Below, one piece after another: positions 8,555-17,607 of a stretch of 64,000 nt of DNA (within the stretch, counting starts at the first letter, position 1; the number at the start of each line of letters is the position of its first letter). A program made the translations under genes and the position numbers. The stretch spans positions 1-64,000 of the forward strand of contig JAYOFL010000004.1 of NCBI GenBank assembly GCA_038117205.1, given 5' to 3'. The notes below the pieces were generated by a model. The model did not search any database. It saw only the letters and a program-made list of their open reading frames with translations, and had not been told where the DNA came from. The stretch comes from JAQBZY01 sp038117205. GTDB taxonomy: Bacteria; Pseudomonadota; Alphaproteobacteria; Rhodospirillales; Casp-alpha2.

Positions 8555-9751
8555 ATGAAAAATAGAGATAATGCCGGCCTGATTCTCGCGCTCGGCGTGC
8601 TGGCGCCGCTGTTCGCGTTCGTCGACGCGCGCTGGATCACGCCGCTCGGCATCGGCATGGCGGTCCTGGCGCTGGCGTATCTGATCGTCACGCGCCGGCG
8701 TCCGCCGCTGGTCTGGATTCCGTTCTTACTCGGCCTCGCCATGGTCGTCTGGGCCGGCATCAGCGTCATTTGGTCGATTACTCCCGAGGATACGCTGGTC
8801 AGCACCGGCAAGCTCGCCGGCAATCTTCTGATGGCCTCGACGCTCAGTGGCCTGGCGCTCGGGATATCCGACGACGGCGCCCGGACGGTCCGGAACGCGC
8901 TCCGTTACGGCTATCCGGTCTGGCTCTCACTCCTGACCCTGGAAATCCTGCTCAAGGGGCCGCTCAGTTTCTATTTCTGGGGCTTTCACTGGTGGGGATA
9001 CGGCCCGTTCTGGCTGATCGGCTCGATGACGGCGACGGTCCTGCTGGTTTGGCCCTGGCTTCTGACGGTGCCGGAACGCAGACGCGTCGCGGCCGGCGCC
9101 TTCGTCTTCGTCCTGCTGGCGTTCCTCGGCTACCGCGCCAGCGCGCTCACGCTCGTCGTCGCGATGTTGGTGGCCCTGGCCTGCGCCATGTTCTGCCATT
9201 GGGCGCCGAAAGCCAGGTATCTCCTGGTGGCAGGCCTGGCCGCGTTCGTGCTGACGGCGCCCTACGTGGTCGAGAACCTGATCCCGGCGGAGAAACTCGG
9301 CGCGATCAGCGCGACGCCCAATTCGTTCGTACACCGCACCTATATCTGGCGCTTCGTCGCGCAGCAGATCGAGGCCCATCCCGTCCTCGGGCGCGGCCAC
9401 AACAGTGCCCGCTCCCTGCCCGGCGGCAAGATGCGCGCCGTCGATCCGACGCGCGGCGACCTCGGCCAGATGGTACCGCTGCATCCGCATCAGAGCGCGT
9501 TGCAGATCTGGGTCGAGCTCGGCGCCGTCGGCGCCGTCATCTTCGCGGCGTTCCTGGCCTGGGCGGTGAGCGTCGCCGGCCGCACCCGCGAGCGCAGTTC
9601 CGTCATTCCGCTCGGCCAGGCGATGACCGTCATCGTGCTCGGCATGGGAAGTTACGGCGTCTGGCAGAGCTGGTGGCTGAACACCATCGTCATCACCACC
9701 TCGATCACCATCGCCCTGATGCGGACGAACGGGGATCAGCGGCCGGCGTAG
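8555..9751 (+). CDS. O-antigen ligase / polymerase-like membrane protein (Wzy/WaaL family)
   Basis: 398 residues with about 11 membrane spans and one large periplasmic loop near residues 250-310. The loop carries HPVLGRGHNSARSLPGGK and then HPHQSALQIWVELG, the H-(P)-H-x-L pattern of the Wzy_C/WaaL ligase family. Such proteins join undecaprenyl-diphosphate-linked glycan to lipid A core, or to other acceptors, in the periplasm. Ligase and polymerase cannot be told apart by sequence alone. It is transcribed alone on the plus strand between two minus-strand blocks, and its last 16 bases overlap the convergent glycosyltransferase gene. Confidence 0.8.
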   Translation: MKNRDNAGLILALGVLAPLFAFVDARWITPLGIGMAVLALAYLIVTRRRPPLVWIPFLLGLAMVVWAGISVIWSITPEDTLVSTGKLAGNLLMASTLSGLALGISDDGARTVRNALRYGYPVWLSLLTLEILLKGPLSFYFWGFHWWGYGPFWLIGSMTATVLLVWPWLLTVPERRRVAAGAFVFVLLAFLGYRASALTLVVAMLVALACAMFCHWAPKARYLLVAGLAAFVLTAPYVVENLIPAEKLGAISATPNSFVHRTYIWRFVAQQIEAHPVLGRGHNSARSLPGGKMRAVDPTRGDLGQMVPLHPHQSALQIWVELGAVGAVIFAAFLAWAVSVAGRTRERSSVIPLGQAMTVIVLGMGSYGVWQSWWLNTIVITTSITIALMRTNGDQRPA

Positions 9752-10641
9752 ACGGCGACGCCCCACGGCAGCCGCGCCAACAGACGCGCCGCCGTCCAAC
9801 AGGCCATCCCGAGCCGGCCGCGCCGGCGATAGGCCGACATGGCTTCCACGTGAATGGCAACGATGCGGAACAGGAAATCCGACAGCCCGCCGCCGTGCGC
9901 GCGAAGCGCCGGCAGGTGCCGGCGCGCGACGCGGAGCGTGCAGGCAATGCGCCGTTCCGTGTTGCCGGTGATGCCGGCGTCGGAAACCGTATAAAGAAGA
10001 TAGGCGCCGTCGAAGATCAGGAACGTCGCGTCGGGCGACGCCAGAAGCTTCAGCCACAGATCGAAATCCTGTGCCGTCGGGAGTGTCTCGTCCATGCCGC
10101 CGACGGCGCGGATGGCGGCCGTCCGCGTCAGCACCGTCGACGAGCCGACGGTGCCCTTGCGGTAGAGATCGCGATAGGGGTCGGCGGCGGCGCGGAACCG
10201 TTCCGCGCAGGCGACGGGGCGCTCCGTTCCGTCCGGTTCGACGCGGGCGTAATCGTGCGCGACCAGGGCATGTCCGGAGCCGACGAGCTGGGAGAGGCTC
10301 CGTTCCAGCTTTTCCGGCGTCCAGCGGTCGTCGGAATCGAGGAACGCAATGTATTCGCCTTTGGCGACGGCGAAGGCGGCGTTGCGCGCCGCGCCGGCAC
10401 CCTTGTTCTCCTGGCGGAGCACGGTCAGCTCGATCGGCGCCATGCCGTCCGTCATCGCCAGCGCCGCCTCGTAGGTGCCGTCGTCGGAGCCGTCGTCGAC
10501 GACGATCACCTGGCGCGGTTTGACGGTCTGCGCCGCGATGCCCGCGAGCGCCGGACCGACGGTCGCCGCCGAGCGATACGCCGGCATGACGACACTGACG
10601 TCGGCGATGCCAGCCGGGAGATCGCGCGGCATCTCAGGCAT
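9736..10641 (-). CDS. Glycosyltransferase family 2
   Basis: 301 residues with a GT-A fold: SVVMPAYRSAATVG, DDGSDDG at 49-55, the DxD-type LDSDDRW at 101-107 and a catalytic-region ETLPTAQDFDLWLKLL typical of family 2 inverting enzymes. No membrane spans apart from a weakly hydrophobic amphipathic C-terminus, so it is probably a peripheral cytoplasmic enzyme adding one repeat-unit sugar. It is the last gene of the long minus-strand operon and overlaps the end of the AsnB-like gene by 8 bases. The stop overlaps the ligase gene on the other strand. Donor and linkage are unknown. Confidence 0.85.
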   Translation of the reverse strand: MPEMPRDLPAGIADVSVVMPAYRSAATVGPALAGIAAQTVKPRQVIVVDDGSDDGTYEAALAMTDGMAPIELTVLRQENKGAGAARNAAFAVAKGEYIAFLDSDDRWTPEKLERSLSQLVGSGHALVAHDYARVEPDGTERPVACAERFRAAADPYRDLYRKGTVGSSTVLTRTAAIRAVGGMDETLPTAQDFDLWLKLLASPDATFLIFDGAYLLYTVSDAGITGNTERRIACTLRVARRHLPALRAHGGGLSDFLFRIVAIHVEAMSAYRRRGRLGMACWTAARLLARLPWGVAVYAGR

Positions 10642-12520
10642 CGGCGATGTCCGCCAGGCTCGCCGTCGGTGCCGAGGCCGCGAGCGGTTCTTCGACGAGA
10701 AGCCGCACCGCCATCTCCAGCATGACGAGGCTATGAATGCGGAACGCGTGCCGGTCCGTGTCGGCGAACAACCGGGCCACGCCGGCCGCCGTCCACCAGC
10801 CGCGTTCGAGCGCCGCCGGCCGCGTCAGCAGCCGCTTCGCCGGGCCGGCGAGGCCGGAGCGCATCCAGGCGGCGACGGGCGACGCGAAACCCTGCTTCGG
10901 GGCGTCGAGCAGCGACGCCGGCAGGAGATCGCGGGCGAGGTCGCGCTGCAGCGCCTTCTGCCGCCCGCCCTCGGAGCGGATGACCGGCGGCACCGCCAGC
11001 GCCGCTTCGACGACGCGGTGATCGAGGAACGGCACGCGGCCCTCGACGCTGACCGCCATCGACGTGCGGTCGAGCAGCAGCAACAGGTCTTCCGGCAGAT
11101 ACGTACCGATGTCGGCGACGAGGGCGCGGGTTTCCCGCGGCCAGCCGCCTTCGCCCGCGTGCAGCCGTTGCGTCGGCGCGGGCGCCGCATGCGGATGGCC
11201 GATCAGGCCGAAATAGGGTTCGGGGAACTGCGTCGTGTGGCCATAGAGATATCCGCCCGGATCGCCAGCGAAGCTCTCGGCGCGGTCCAACCGCCACGCC
11301 GTCATCGGCGACAGCCAGCCGGCGGCGGTCCGCGCCGCCCCGCGCACGGCGGCCGGCAGGGCGAGGTAGCGCGTTTCCACCGGCGTCGCCCGATAGCGGC
11401 CGTAGCCGGCGAAAATCTCGTCGCCGCCGGTGCCGTTGAGTGCGACACGCAGCTCGCGGCCGAGGGCCTCCTCGATCAGGAAGTTCGGCAGCACTGCCGC
11501 GTCGAACAGCGGCTCCTCCATATGCCAGGCGAGTTTCGGCAGATACGCGCCGGCGTCGGCGGCCGGCAGCACGAGCCGCGTGTGCCGGGTGCCGTAACGC
11601 TCCGCCACCTCGGCGGCGAGCGGCGCCTCGTCCTTCGGCGCGCCCTCGAAGGAGACGGTGAAGGTATGCAGCGGCGTCTCCGCGTGCCGGGCGCCGAGCG
11701 CCGTCAGCATCCCGGAATCCAAACCGCCCGACAGCAGGATGCCGATCGGCACGTCGCTTCGGAGTTGAAGCCGCACGCTGTCGCTCAGGAGTTCGAGCAG
11801 ACGTTCACGGATGCCGTTCTTGTCGGCGGGCATATCGTTTGCCGGCCGGGCCTGCCAATAACGCTCGATGGCGACGCTGCCGTCCGCGTCGACGCGGAGC
11901 GTATGCGCCGGCGGCAATTTGTTGACGCCCTCGAAGATCGTCATCGGTGCCGGCACGTAACCGTGCCCGATGTAGGCCGGCACCGCGTCCTCGTTGACGA
12001 CGGGCCGCACCAGGCCGGATGCGAACAGCGCCTTGATCTCGGACGCGAAGGCGATGCCGCCGCCGTCCACCCGCGCCCAATAGAGCGGCTTCACGCCGAA
12101 GCGGTCGCGGACCAGCGTCAGGCGGTGCGCGTCCCGTTCGTAGTGCGCCAGGCCGTACATGCCGTTGAGCGCGTCGACGAAGCGCGCGCCGACGGCGTCG
12201 ATCACCGGCAGCGCCGTCTCGATGTCGCCGTTGCTGCGGTAGGGATAGTCCGGGTGCGCCGCGCGCAGTTCGCGGTAATTGTAGATCTCGCCGTTGCCGG
12301 CCAGCACGTGCCGGCCGTCGGCGCTGACGATGGGCTGGTCGCCGGTCGCGAGGTCGATGATGGCGAGCCGGCGGAAGCCGACGTGATAACGTCCGTCCTC
12401 GGCCGACCAGCGGTCTTCGCCGTCGGGACCCCGGTGCCGGATGATGCCGAGCGCGCGGTCCATGTCGAAGCGGACGGGCCGGGCGCCCTTGGGGGCGAAA
12501 TATCCGAACAGGCCGCACAT
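10634..12520 (-). CDS. asnB: Glutamine-hydrolysing asparagine synthase-like amidotransferase
   Basis: 628 residues, the usual AsnB length. Met1-Cys2 (MCGLFGYF) gives the N-terminal Ntn glutaminase nucleophile; RHRGPDG (29-35) and the NGEIYNY loop follow. The synthetase half has the PP-loop SGGLDSG at 264-270. In sugar clusters such proteins (WbpS, WbmI and similar) convert hexuronic acid carboxylates to amides rather than making asparagine. The nucleotide-sugar dehydrogenase at 62028 could supply the uronate, so I favour a sugar-amidating role here. The start is fixed by the catalytic Cys2. One base separates it from the upstream fusion gene and it overlaps the following GT2 by 8 bases. Confidence 0.85.
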   Translation of the reverse strand: MCGLFGYFAPKGARPVRFDMDRALGIIRHRGPDGEDRWSAEDGRYHVGFRRLAIIDLATGDQPIVSADGRHVLAGNGEIYNYRELRAAHPDYPYRSNGDIETALPVIDAVGARFVDALNGMYGLAHYERDAHRLTLVRDRFGVKPLYWARVDGGGIAFASEIKALFASGLVRPVVNEDAVPAYIGHGYVPAPMTIFEGVNKLPPAHTLRVDADGSVAIERYWQARPANDMPADKNGIRERLLELLSDSVRLQLRSDVPIGILLSGGLDSGMLTALGARHAETPLHTFTVSFEGAPKDEAPLAAEVAERYGTRHTRLVLPAADAGAYLPKLAWHMEEPLFDAAVLPNFLIEEALGRELRVALNGTGGDEIFAGYGRYRATPVETRYLALPAAVRGAARTAAGWLSPMTAWRLDRAESFAGDPGGYLYGHTTQFPEPYFGLIGHPHAAPAPTQRLHAGEGGWPRETRALVADIGTYLPEDLLLLLDRTSMAVSVEGRVPFLDHRVVEAALAVPPVIRSEGGRQKALQRDLARDLLPASLLDAPKQGFASPVAAWMRSGLAGPAKRLLTRPAALERGWWTAAGVARLFADTDRHAFRIHSLVMLEMAVRLLVEEPLAASAPTASLADIADA

Positions 12521-12521
12521 G

Positions 12522-15500
12522 TCAGATACGCTCGATTTCGATGCCGCCCCGCCATGGCAGGCGGGCGGCGGCGCGGATGCGGATGAAGGTGGCGGGCGTG
12601 GCGGCGCCGTAGGCCGTCCATCGAGCGGCGCGCTCGATGACGATCTCGGCGCCGGCCTCGGCGGTAAGGCGGAGCCGGATACAGTCGCCGCTCAGAACCA
12701 CGGCACCGTCCCGCAACTCGGCGGCGAGCGGCGTGCAGAACGCGCGTTCGATGACGGCGGCGCCGGCGCCTTCGACGCTGTCTTCCACATGCATCGCCTC
12801 TGCGGAGAAGCGCCAGGAGCGGCGCGCGGCGCCGACGCCGATGCGGGCGAACCCGTGATGCCGCAGCTCGAGCCCGTCACTTGTTCTGCCGACGAGCGGC
12901 GGCGGCGCGGCGTCCTTGCGAAAGCCGTCCGTGTAATAGGGCTTGTTCGACGGATAGGGATCGGCGCCGCCGACGGTGAGCACGTTGTGCACGCGGCCGC
13001 TCCGATAGAGCGCGGCGTCGCCGCTCTCGCCGTACCCGCCGCGGCCCGGATCGAGGAACAGCGGCACGCCCGCAAAATGGGTTTCGAACGCGCCCGTGTC
13101 GGCGTGGCCGTGTCCGGGCATGAAGCTCCAGCCGTCCGCCGTCGCCTGGATGAGCGTCGACCAAGGACCCGCGTCGACGCGGTGCCAGCCGTCGGCGGCG
13201 AGCGCTTCGGCGTCGGCGGGCTGACCCTCCGCGCCGAGATCGGCGAACACGTCGGCCGGCGTCGCGTCCGGCGAGATGTCGCCGATAAGCGGCGTGCCGC
13301 CGGTCAGCGTCAGCGCCGCGTGAACGTTCCGCCCGCGCATGGCGATGGCGGCGAGCGCGCCGGCCTCGGGCCGGCCGGCGGACGCGGCGAGCATGGCGGC
13401 GCGGCCGTAGTTCCGGGTCAGGAGCGCGTGATAGTGCGTCGAGCCTTCGCGGAGCACGCCGGACGGCCGGAAGATACGCTCCGCCTCGGCGAGCAGGATC
13501 GCCGTGCCGAGCTCGGCGGCCTTCGGCATGCCGAGCCGGATGCCGAGCGCATGCAGGCCGCGTCCGTCGTTCGCCAGATGGTTGGACGTGTCGTGCTCTC
13601 CGAAGTATTCGAGCTTGGCGGCGATGGCCGGTGCGTGCGCCGCCAGATCGCGGGCGACGTCGACGGGATCGCCGGGCGATCCGTGCGCGGCCACGAAATC
13701 GAGGACGTTGATGGCGCGTTCCGCCGCCGTGTAGGGATGCCACGGCCAATCGCCGGTAGGCGTGCCGCAGCCGTCGCGCCACACTTTCCAGAGATGCGGC
13801 ATCCAGCGCTGCGCGGTCTCAGGATCGAGGCCGGGCAGCCAGGCGAAACGATGCAACGCGAGGCGCGTTTCGATGTCGGCGAAGGCGCGGCGGAAAAGTC
13901 CCGGCACGTCTTCCGGCATGACGTCGATCCGCGCCCCCGGCAGATCGAGGACGAGGGAACCTTCGAGCGGATGCGCCGGCAGCGTTTGCGCATCGAGGCT
14001 GGGCGTCTCCGCCGTCAACGGCAGCAGGTGCGCCACATAGGGCGGCCGGTGCGCGTGGAAGGGTGGCGGCGCCGGCTGGCGGCGGCGCGCCCGGGCGATC
14101 AGCCAGCGCCTGAGCACGGGATCGCCGGCGAGTTGCCGGAATTTCCGGCAAAGCCCGCTTTCCGGCGCTGCGGCGCCCGTACCCGCCGCGCCCAGCAGAC
14201 GCTGCCAGAAACCGATGTCCGGCGCCGCGAACAGCGTTCCCGCGACGAGGGCCGGCGGCGCCGGCGGGACCGTGAAACCGCTTCGGAGCGCCGCTGCGTC
14301 CACGTCCGCGATGTGCTTGCCGAGATTACCCGGCAGGCCCTGCCCGACGGTCGACGTCGGCAGGAAGCGGAGCGTCGGCAGTCCCGCCAGCAGCGCCTCC
14401 AGTCCGACCGAGGTCGAGGCATAGAGGACGGCGGCGATGCCGTCCTGATCCTGCAACGGCCCGCTGGCGCGCCGCAGCGTCGGTGTCTCTTCGAAAGAAA
14501 TGGGGGCGAGCGGATGATCGCGGATTAACACCAAACGGCCGCTGTCGGCGATGGGGCGCACGGCCTCGATCATCTCGCGGGCGACGGATGCGGTCGCGGG
14601 AACGGCCACGAACAGCGGCCCATTGGAATCGTGCCGGATCGGTTTCAGCGTGGCGAAGCGGAACGCGCCGCCGGTCTCGACCGCCGCCTCGTCGTGGCCG
14701 AGCGCGATCAGTGACCGCCGCGCCGCATCGCCGCAGACGACCAGCCGGTCCGGCCGGGTGACGGCGTCGCCGGACGGCATGTAGTTCCACTCCCGCCAGT
14801 AGACCGGGACATGCACGTAACCCATCGTTGTCACACCCTTGGCGCGGGCGGCGCGGACGAAGTCCCGTTCCCAGCCGTGGTTCTCCCACGGCCACGCAAC
14901 GGTCTCGGGCTGGGCGGCGTCGAGCCAGCGGCGTTGGCAGCGTATCTGCCACGCGATCATCGCCGCCTGTCCTGTCCCGCCCTCGAGGGCGACGGCGCGC
15001 CTGACCAACCAGGCGAGATCGGGCGCCACGGTCGACGCGTCGGCGCGCCAGCGGGCGAACGGCAGCGATACGGCGTCCATGAGCCGTCCCCAGGCGTGCA
15101 GGCTCTGCGTCCGGTTGCCGGAAAGGCTCTCGGCGCGGGCCAGCGGCGCGTCCACGTGCACGGCCCGGCGCAACTGGCCCAGGCTCAGCATCAACTCGCC
15201 GAAATAGGCGTCGACGCCGTCGGACGAACTGCGTGGGTGGCCATAGACGATCAGCCACGCGCCGCCGGTCCCCGCGCGGCGGCGATGATGCCGGAGCCGC
15301 CACGACGTGAGCGCGACGCGGCCGGCGACGGCGGACCGGGCCAGGAATCCTCGGAGCGCCAGCTTGAGGGACGCCGCGCTCAGCCCCGGCGCGGGTGCAG
15401 CCGTCCGCACGTTCGGCAGCGCCGCCAGTGCGCGGAACAGCCACGGGTCGTCGCAGACGAGGAGGGTGCGCCGATCCGCCGCCGCGAAATCGGCGGCAAG

Positions 15501-15773
15501 GCGTCGCCACGCCAGCATCAGGCCGAAGTCGCTGGCGTTGGCGGCCAGCGACGGCGCGTGCGCCAGCAACGACGACGGCTCCTTGGCGAGAACGTCGGCG
15601 GCGAGGCGCGCCCACGTTTCTCGCTCGGCGTCGAAGGCGGCTTCCAACTGGGCGGCCAATCCCGCGACGCGGCGTTCTTCCGGCAAACGGGCCGACGCGC
15701 CCGGCGCGGCGCACCAGGCGTCGTACTCGTCCGTCCGCGGCCGGGACCGCGATGTGCAAAGGAGCAGGCTCAC
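12522..15773 (-). CDS. GT-B-like transferase fused to heparinase II/III domain
   Basis: A single uninterrupted frame of 1083 residues with two parts. Residues ~1-590 look like a GT-B surface-carbohydrate transferase. They contain a DHP motif near 416 and an STS-type motif (ASTSVGLEALLAG) near 451, the HP and S/T pair used by many CMP-sugar transferases. Residues ~595-1083 resemble heparinase II/III: HLWKVWRDG, a toroid segment with FGEHDTSNHLANDGRG, then GHGHADTGAFE and FLDPGRGGYGESGD. No signal peptide is visible, so the lyase-like part would be cytoplasmic. I chose the GTG at 15773 because it forms a GTGA overlap with the preceding stop; longer starts would cut far into that gene. The individual reactions are inferred. 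Confidence 0.75.
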   Translation of the reverse strand: MSLLLCTSRSRPRTDEYDAWCAAPGASARLPEERRVAGLAAQLEAAFDAERETWARLAADVLAKEPSSLLAHAPSLAANASDFGLMLAWRRLAADFAAADRRTLLVCDDPWLFRALAALPNVRTAAPAPGLSAASLKLALRGFLARSAVAGRVALTSWRLRHHRRRAGTGGAWLIVYGHPRSSSDGVDAYFGELMLSLGQLRRAVHVDAPLARAESLSGNRTQSLHAWGRLMDAVSLPFARWRADASTVAPDLAWLVRRAVALEGGTGQAAMIAWQIRCQRRWLDAAQPETVAWPWENHGWERDFVRAARAKGVTTMGYVHVPVYWREWNYMPSGDAVTRPDRLVVCGDAARRSLIALGHDEAAVETGGAFRFATLKPIRHDSNGPLFVAVPATASVAREMIEAVRPIADSGRLVLIRDHPLAPISFEETPTLRRASGPLQDQDGIAAVLYASTSVGLEALLAGLPTLRFLPTSTVGQGLPGNLGKHIADVDAAALRSGFTVPPAPPALVAGTLFAAPDIGFWQRLLGAAGTGAAAPESGLCRKFRQLAGDPVLRRWLIARARRRQPAPPPFHAHRPPYVAHLLPLTAETPSLDAQTLPAHPLEGSLVLDLPGARIDVMPEDVPGLFRRAFADIETRLALHRFAWLPGLDPETAQRWMPHLWKVWRDGCGTPTGDWPWHPYTAAERAINVLDFVAAHGSPGDPVDVARDLAAHAPAIAAKLEYFGEHDTSNHLANDGRGLHALGIRLGMPKAAELGTAILLAEAERIFRPSGVLREGSTHYHALLTRNYGRAAMLAASAGRPEAGALAAIAMRGRNVHAALTLTGGTPLIGDISPDATPADVFADLGAEGQPADAEALAADGWHRVDAGPWSTLIQATADGWSFMPGHGHADTGAFETHFAGVPLFLDPGRGGYGESGDAALYRSGRVHNVLTVGGADPYPSNKPYYTDGFRKDAAPPPLVGRTSDGLELRHHGFARIGVGAARRSWRFSAEAMHVEDSVEGAGAAVIERAFCTPLAAELRDGAVVLSGDCIRLRLTAEAGAEIVIERAARWTAYGAATPATFIRIRAAARLPWRGGIEIERI

Positions 15774-16642
15774 CAGTCGGCGTAACGCTCGGCGACGCGA
15801 AGATCGCGTTTGAACAGGAACGCGATGAAACCCTCGTAGTCCAGCTTGCGCCAGAGCGGCGCGGTGGCCCGCCAGGGCCCGAACTCCGGATACTGGAAGT
15901 AGATGCGGCGGAACACCGTGGCGAAGCCGGCGAAGCGGGCCAGCAGCTGCCAATCGTCCGGCGAGAATTCGAAGACGTGGACGTCTTCCGCCGTCATGCG
16001 CTCCGGCATGACGTCGAGCGGTTGCCGCAGGTGCCAGCCGCCGAACTGGCTGTCGCGCCGATACGGCACCGTCATCAGCAGGTATTCGGCGCTTCCCTTG
16101 GACGCCAGCGCGTGCAGGAAACGGACCGGGTCCGTCAGGTGCTCGACGGTTTCGAAGCTCATGAAGAGATCGGGCCTGACGCCCTCCAGGTCCAACTCCT
16201 CGGCGCGGCAGAGAAGGGCGTCGCCGCCCTTAGCCATCACCTTGTCGACGGCGACCGGGTCCAGGTTTACGCTGATGACGCGGCCGACCCGTTCCGGCGC
16301 CATCGCCTTGAGGTACGTGCCGTGGTTGCCGGACGAATCACCGATGTCGGCGAGCACGAGCCCGTCGCCGGAAAGATGCGTCATCGCCTGCAGCGCGACC
16401 GAGACCTGGAAGGCGTGCAGGCCGCGCATCTTGATCTCCCAATAGCGGGCGTACTCGGCTTCGTCGAAGCCGTGCGTGTAGTGCGCCGATAGGTCGGGGA
16501 CGATCTCGCGGCAGCGATCGAAGAAGACACCCAGGCCCTGCGAGCGGACGGCGGCCTCGATGCTCTTCGCCGACACGGATTGATAGAGCGCGGTCGGATC
16601 GACGCCGGCCGTCTTCAGAAGCGATTTCACGAGGGCTTTCAT
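15770..16642 (-). CDS. SAM-dependent methyltransferase
   Basis: 290 residues from the ATG at 16642, which overlaps the stop of the upstream dehydrogenase as ATGA. A second in-frame start 12 bases earlier is less likely. The SAM-binding region reads LADIGDSSGNHG, a variant glycine motif, followed by an acidic residue in ISVNLDP and by DLFMSFETVEHLTDP, a Methyltransf_23/11-type motif. The C-terminal half contains aromatic-rich segments (FRRIYFQYPEFG). It probably methylates a sugar of the growing glycan; the acceptor is unknown. It precedes the GT-B/heparinase fusion with a GTGA overlap. Confidence 0.75.
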   Translation of the reverse strand: MKALVKSLLKTAGVDPTALYQSVSAKSIEAAVRSQGLGVFFDRCREIVPDLSAHYTHGFDEAEYARYWEIKMRGLHAFQVSVALQAMTHLSGDGLVLADIGDSSGNHGTYLKAMAPERVGRVISVNLDPVAVDKVMAKGGDALLCRAEELDLEGVRPDLFMSFETVEHLTDPVRFLHALASKGSAEYLLMTVPYRRDSQFGGWHLRQPLDVMPERMTAEDVHVFEFSPDDWQLLARFAGFATVFRRIYFQYPEFGPWRATAPLWRKLDYEGFIAFLFKRDLRVAERYADW

Positions 16643-17607
16643 CGGCCGGGGCACCAGTCGGGGTCGTTCTGGAACGCGCCCGCTTCGTCGGGCACGTCGT
16701 TGACGGAAAGGCCGTGGATGGCGGCGCGTCCCATGGCGAGGATCGCTTCCTCGGACGAGCCGCCGATGTGTGGTGTCGCGAAGAAGTTTGGCAACTCCAG
16801 CAGCTCGCGGTCCGTCGGCGGCTCGCCGGCGAAGACGTCGAAGGCCGCCGCCGCGAGCCGGCCCGACATCAGCATCGCCTTCATGTGCGCCTCGTCGACA
16901 AGACCGCCGCGCGCGGCGTTGATCAGGATCGCGTCCGGCTTCATCAGATCGAGGCGCGAAGCGTCCAACAGGTTCTCCGTCGTCGCATCCAGCGGCAGGT
17001 GCAGCGTAACGACGTCGGCGGCCCGCAAGAGATCCTCAAGCGATGCCGCCTCGATGCCGTTCGCGGCATAGAAGTCCGCATAGTCGCGGATGTCGTGCGC
17101 CAACATGCGGCAGCCGAAAGCTTTCAGGATCGGCGCCAGGTCCTTGCCGACGCGGCCGCAGCCAACGATGCCGACGGTCTTGCCGCTGATCTCGCAGCCC
17201 TTGATCTGCCGCCACTTGCCGTCCAGCACTTCGGCGTGCGCCTTCGGCACGTGCCGCAGCATACAAATAGCGAAGGCGATCACCAGTTCCACGACGGAGC
17301 GCTTGTTGACGCCACCGGTCCAGCCGAGCCGGATGCCGCGCGCCTTCAAGGCGGCGAGATCGAGCATGTCGATGCCGACGCCGTACTTGGAAATGACGCG
17401 GAGGTCTGGCAACGCGTCGAGCACGGCGCCGTCGATTTTCTCCAACGCCGTCACCGCCGCGTCGTGCCCCTTCAGGAACGCGATCAAGGCGTCGCCGGAA
17501 AGCGATGCGCCGGCGTCGTTGAACGTGGTCGCGGGATAGGCGGCCTGCATCTCGGCGCGCAGTACCGGATGCGCCGAGAACGACCGGGAGGCGACGGCGA
17601 CTTTCAC
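16639..17607 (-). CDS. D-2-hydroxyacid dehydrogenase (phosphoglycerate dehydrogenase-like)
   Basis: 322 residues, NAD-dependent 2-hydroxyacid dehydrogenase family. Rossmann motif GCGRVG at 149-154, and the catalytic triad R233 (in AARGGLVDE), E262 (AGEPP) and H280 (ATPHIGG) is complete. The family oxidises or reduces D-2-hydroxyacids such as 3-phosphoglycerate. Length lacks the ACT regulatory domain of SerA. It overlaps the HAD phosphatase gene by ATGA and lies two genes from a sugar-phosphate-cyclase-like enzyme. I infer a dedicated sugar-acid step rather than serine synthesis. The substrate is unknown. Confidence 0.75.
   Translation of the reverse strand: MKVAVASRSFSAHPVLRAEMQAAYPATTFNDAGASLSGDALIAFLKGHDAAVTALEKIDGAVLDALPDLRVISKYGVGIDMLDLAALKARGIRLGWTGGVNKRSVVELVIAFAICMLRHVPKAHAEVLDGKWRQIKGCEISGKTVGIVGCGRVGKDLAPILKAFGCRMLAHDIRDYADFYAANGIEAASLEDLLRAADVVTLHLPLDATTENLLDASRLDLMKPDAILINAARGGLVDEAHMKAMLMSGRLAAAAFDVFAGEPPTDRELLELPNFFATPHIGGSSEEAILAMGRAAIHGLSVNDVPDEAGAFQNDPDWCPGR

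Noticed and set aside
12441..14528. A 695-codon plus-strand open frame
   Set aside because: Antisense to the AsnB-like and heparinase-fusion genes, whose motifs are clear.
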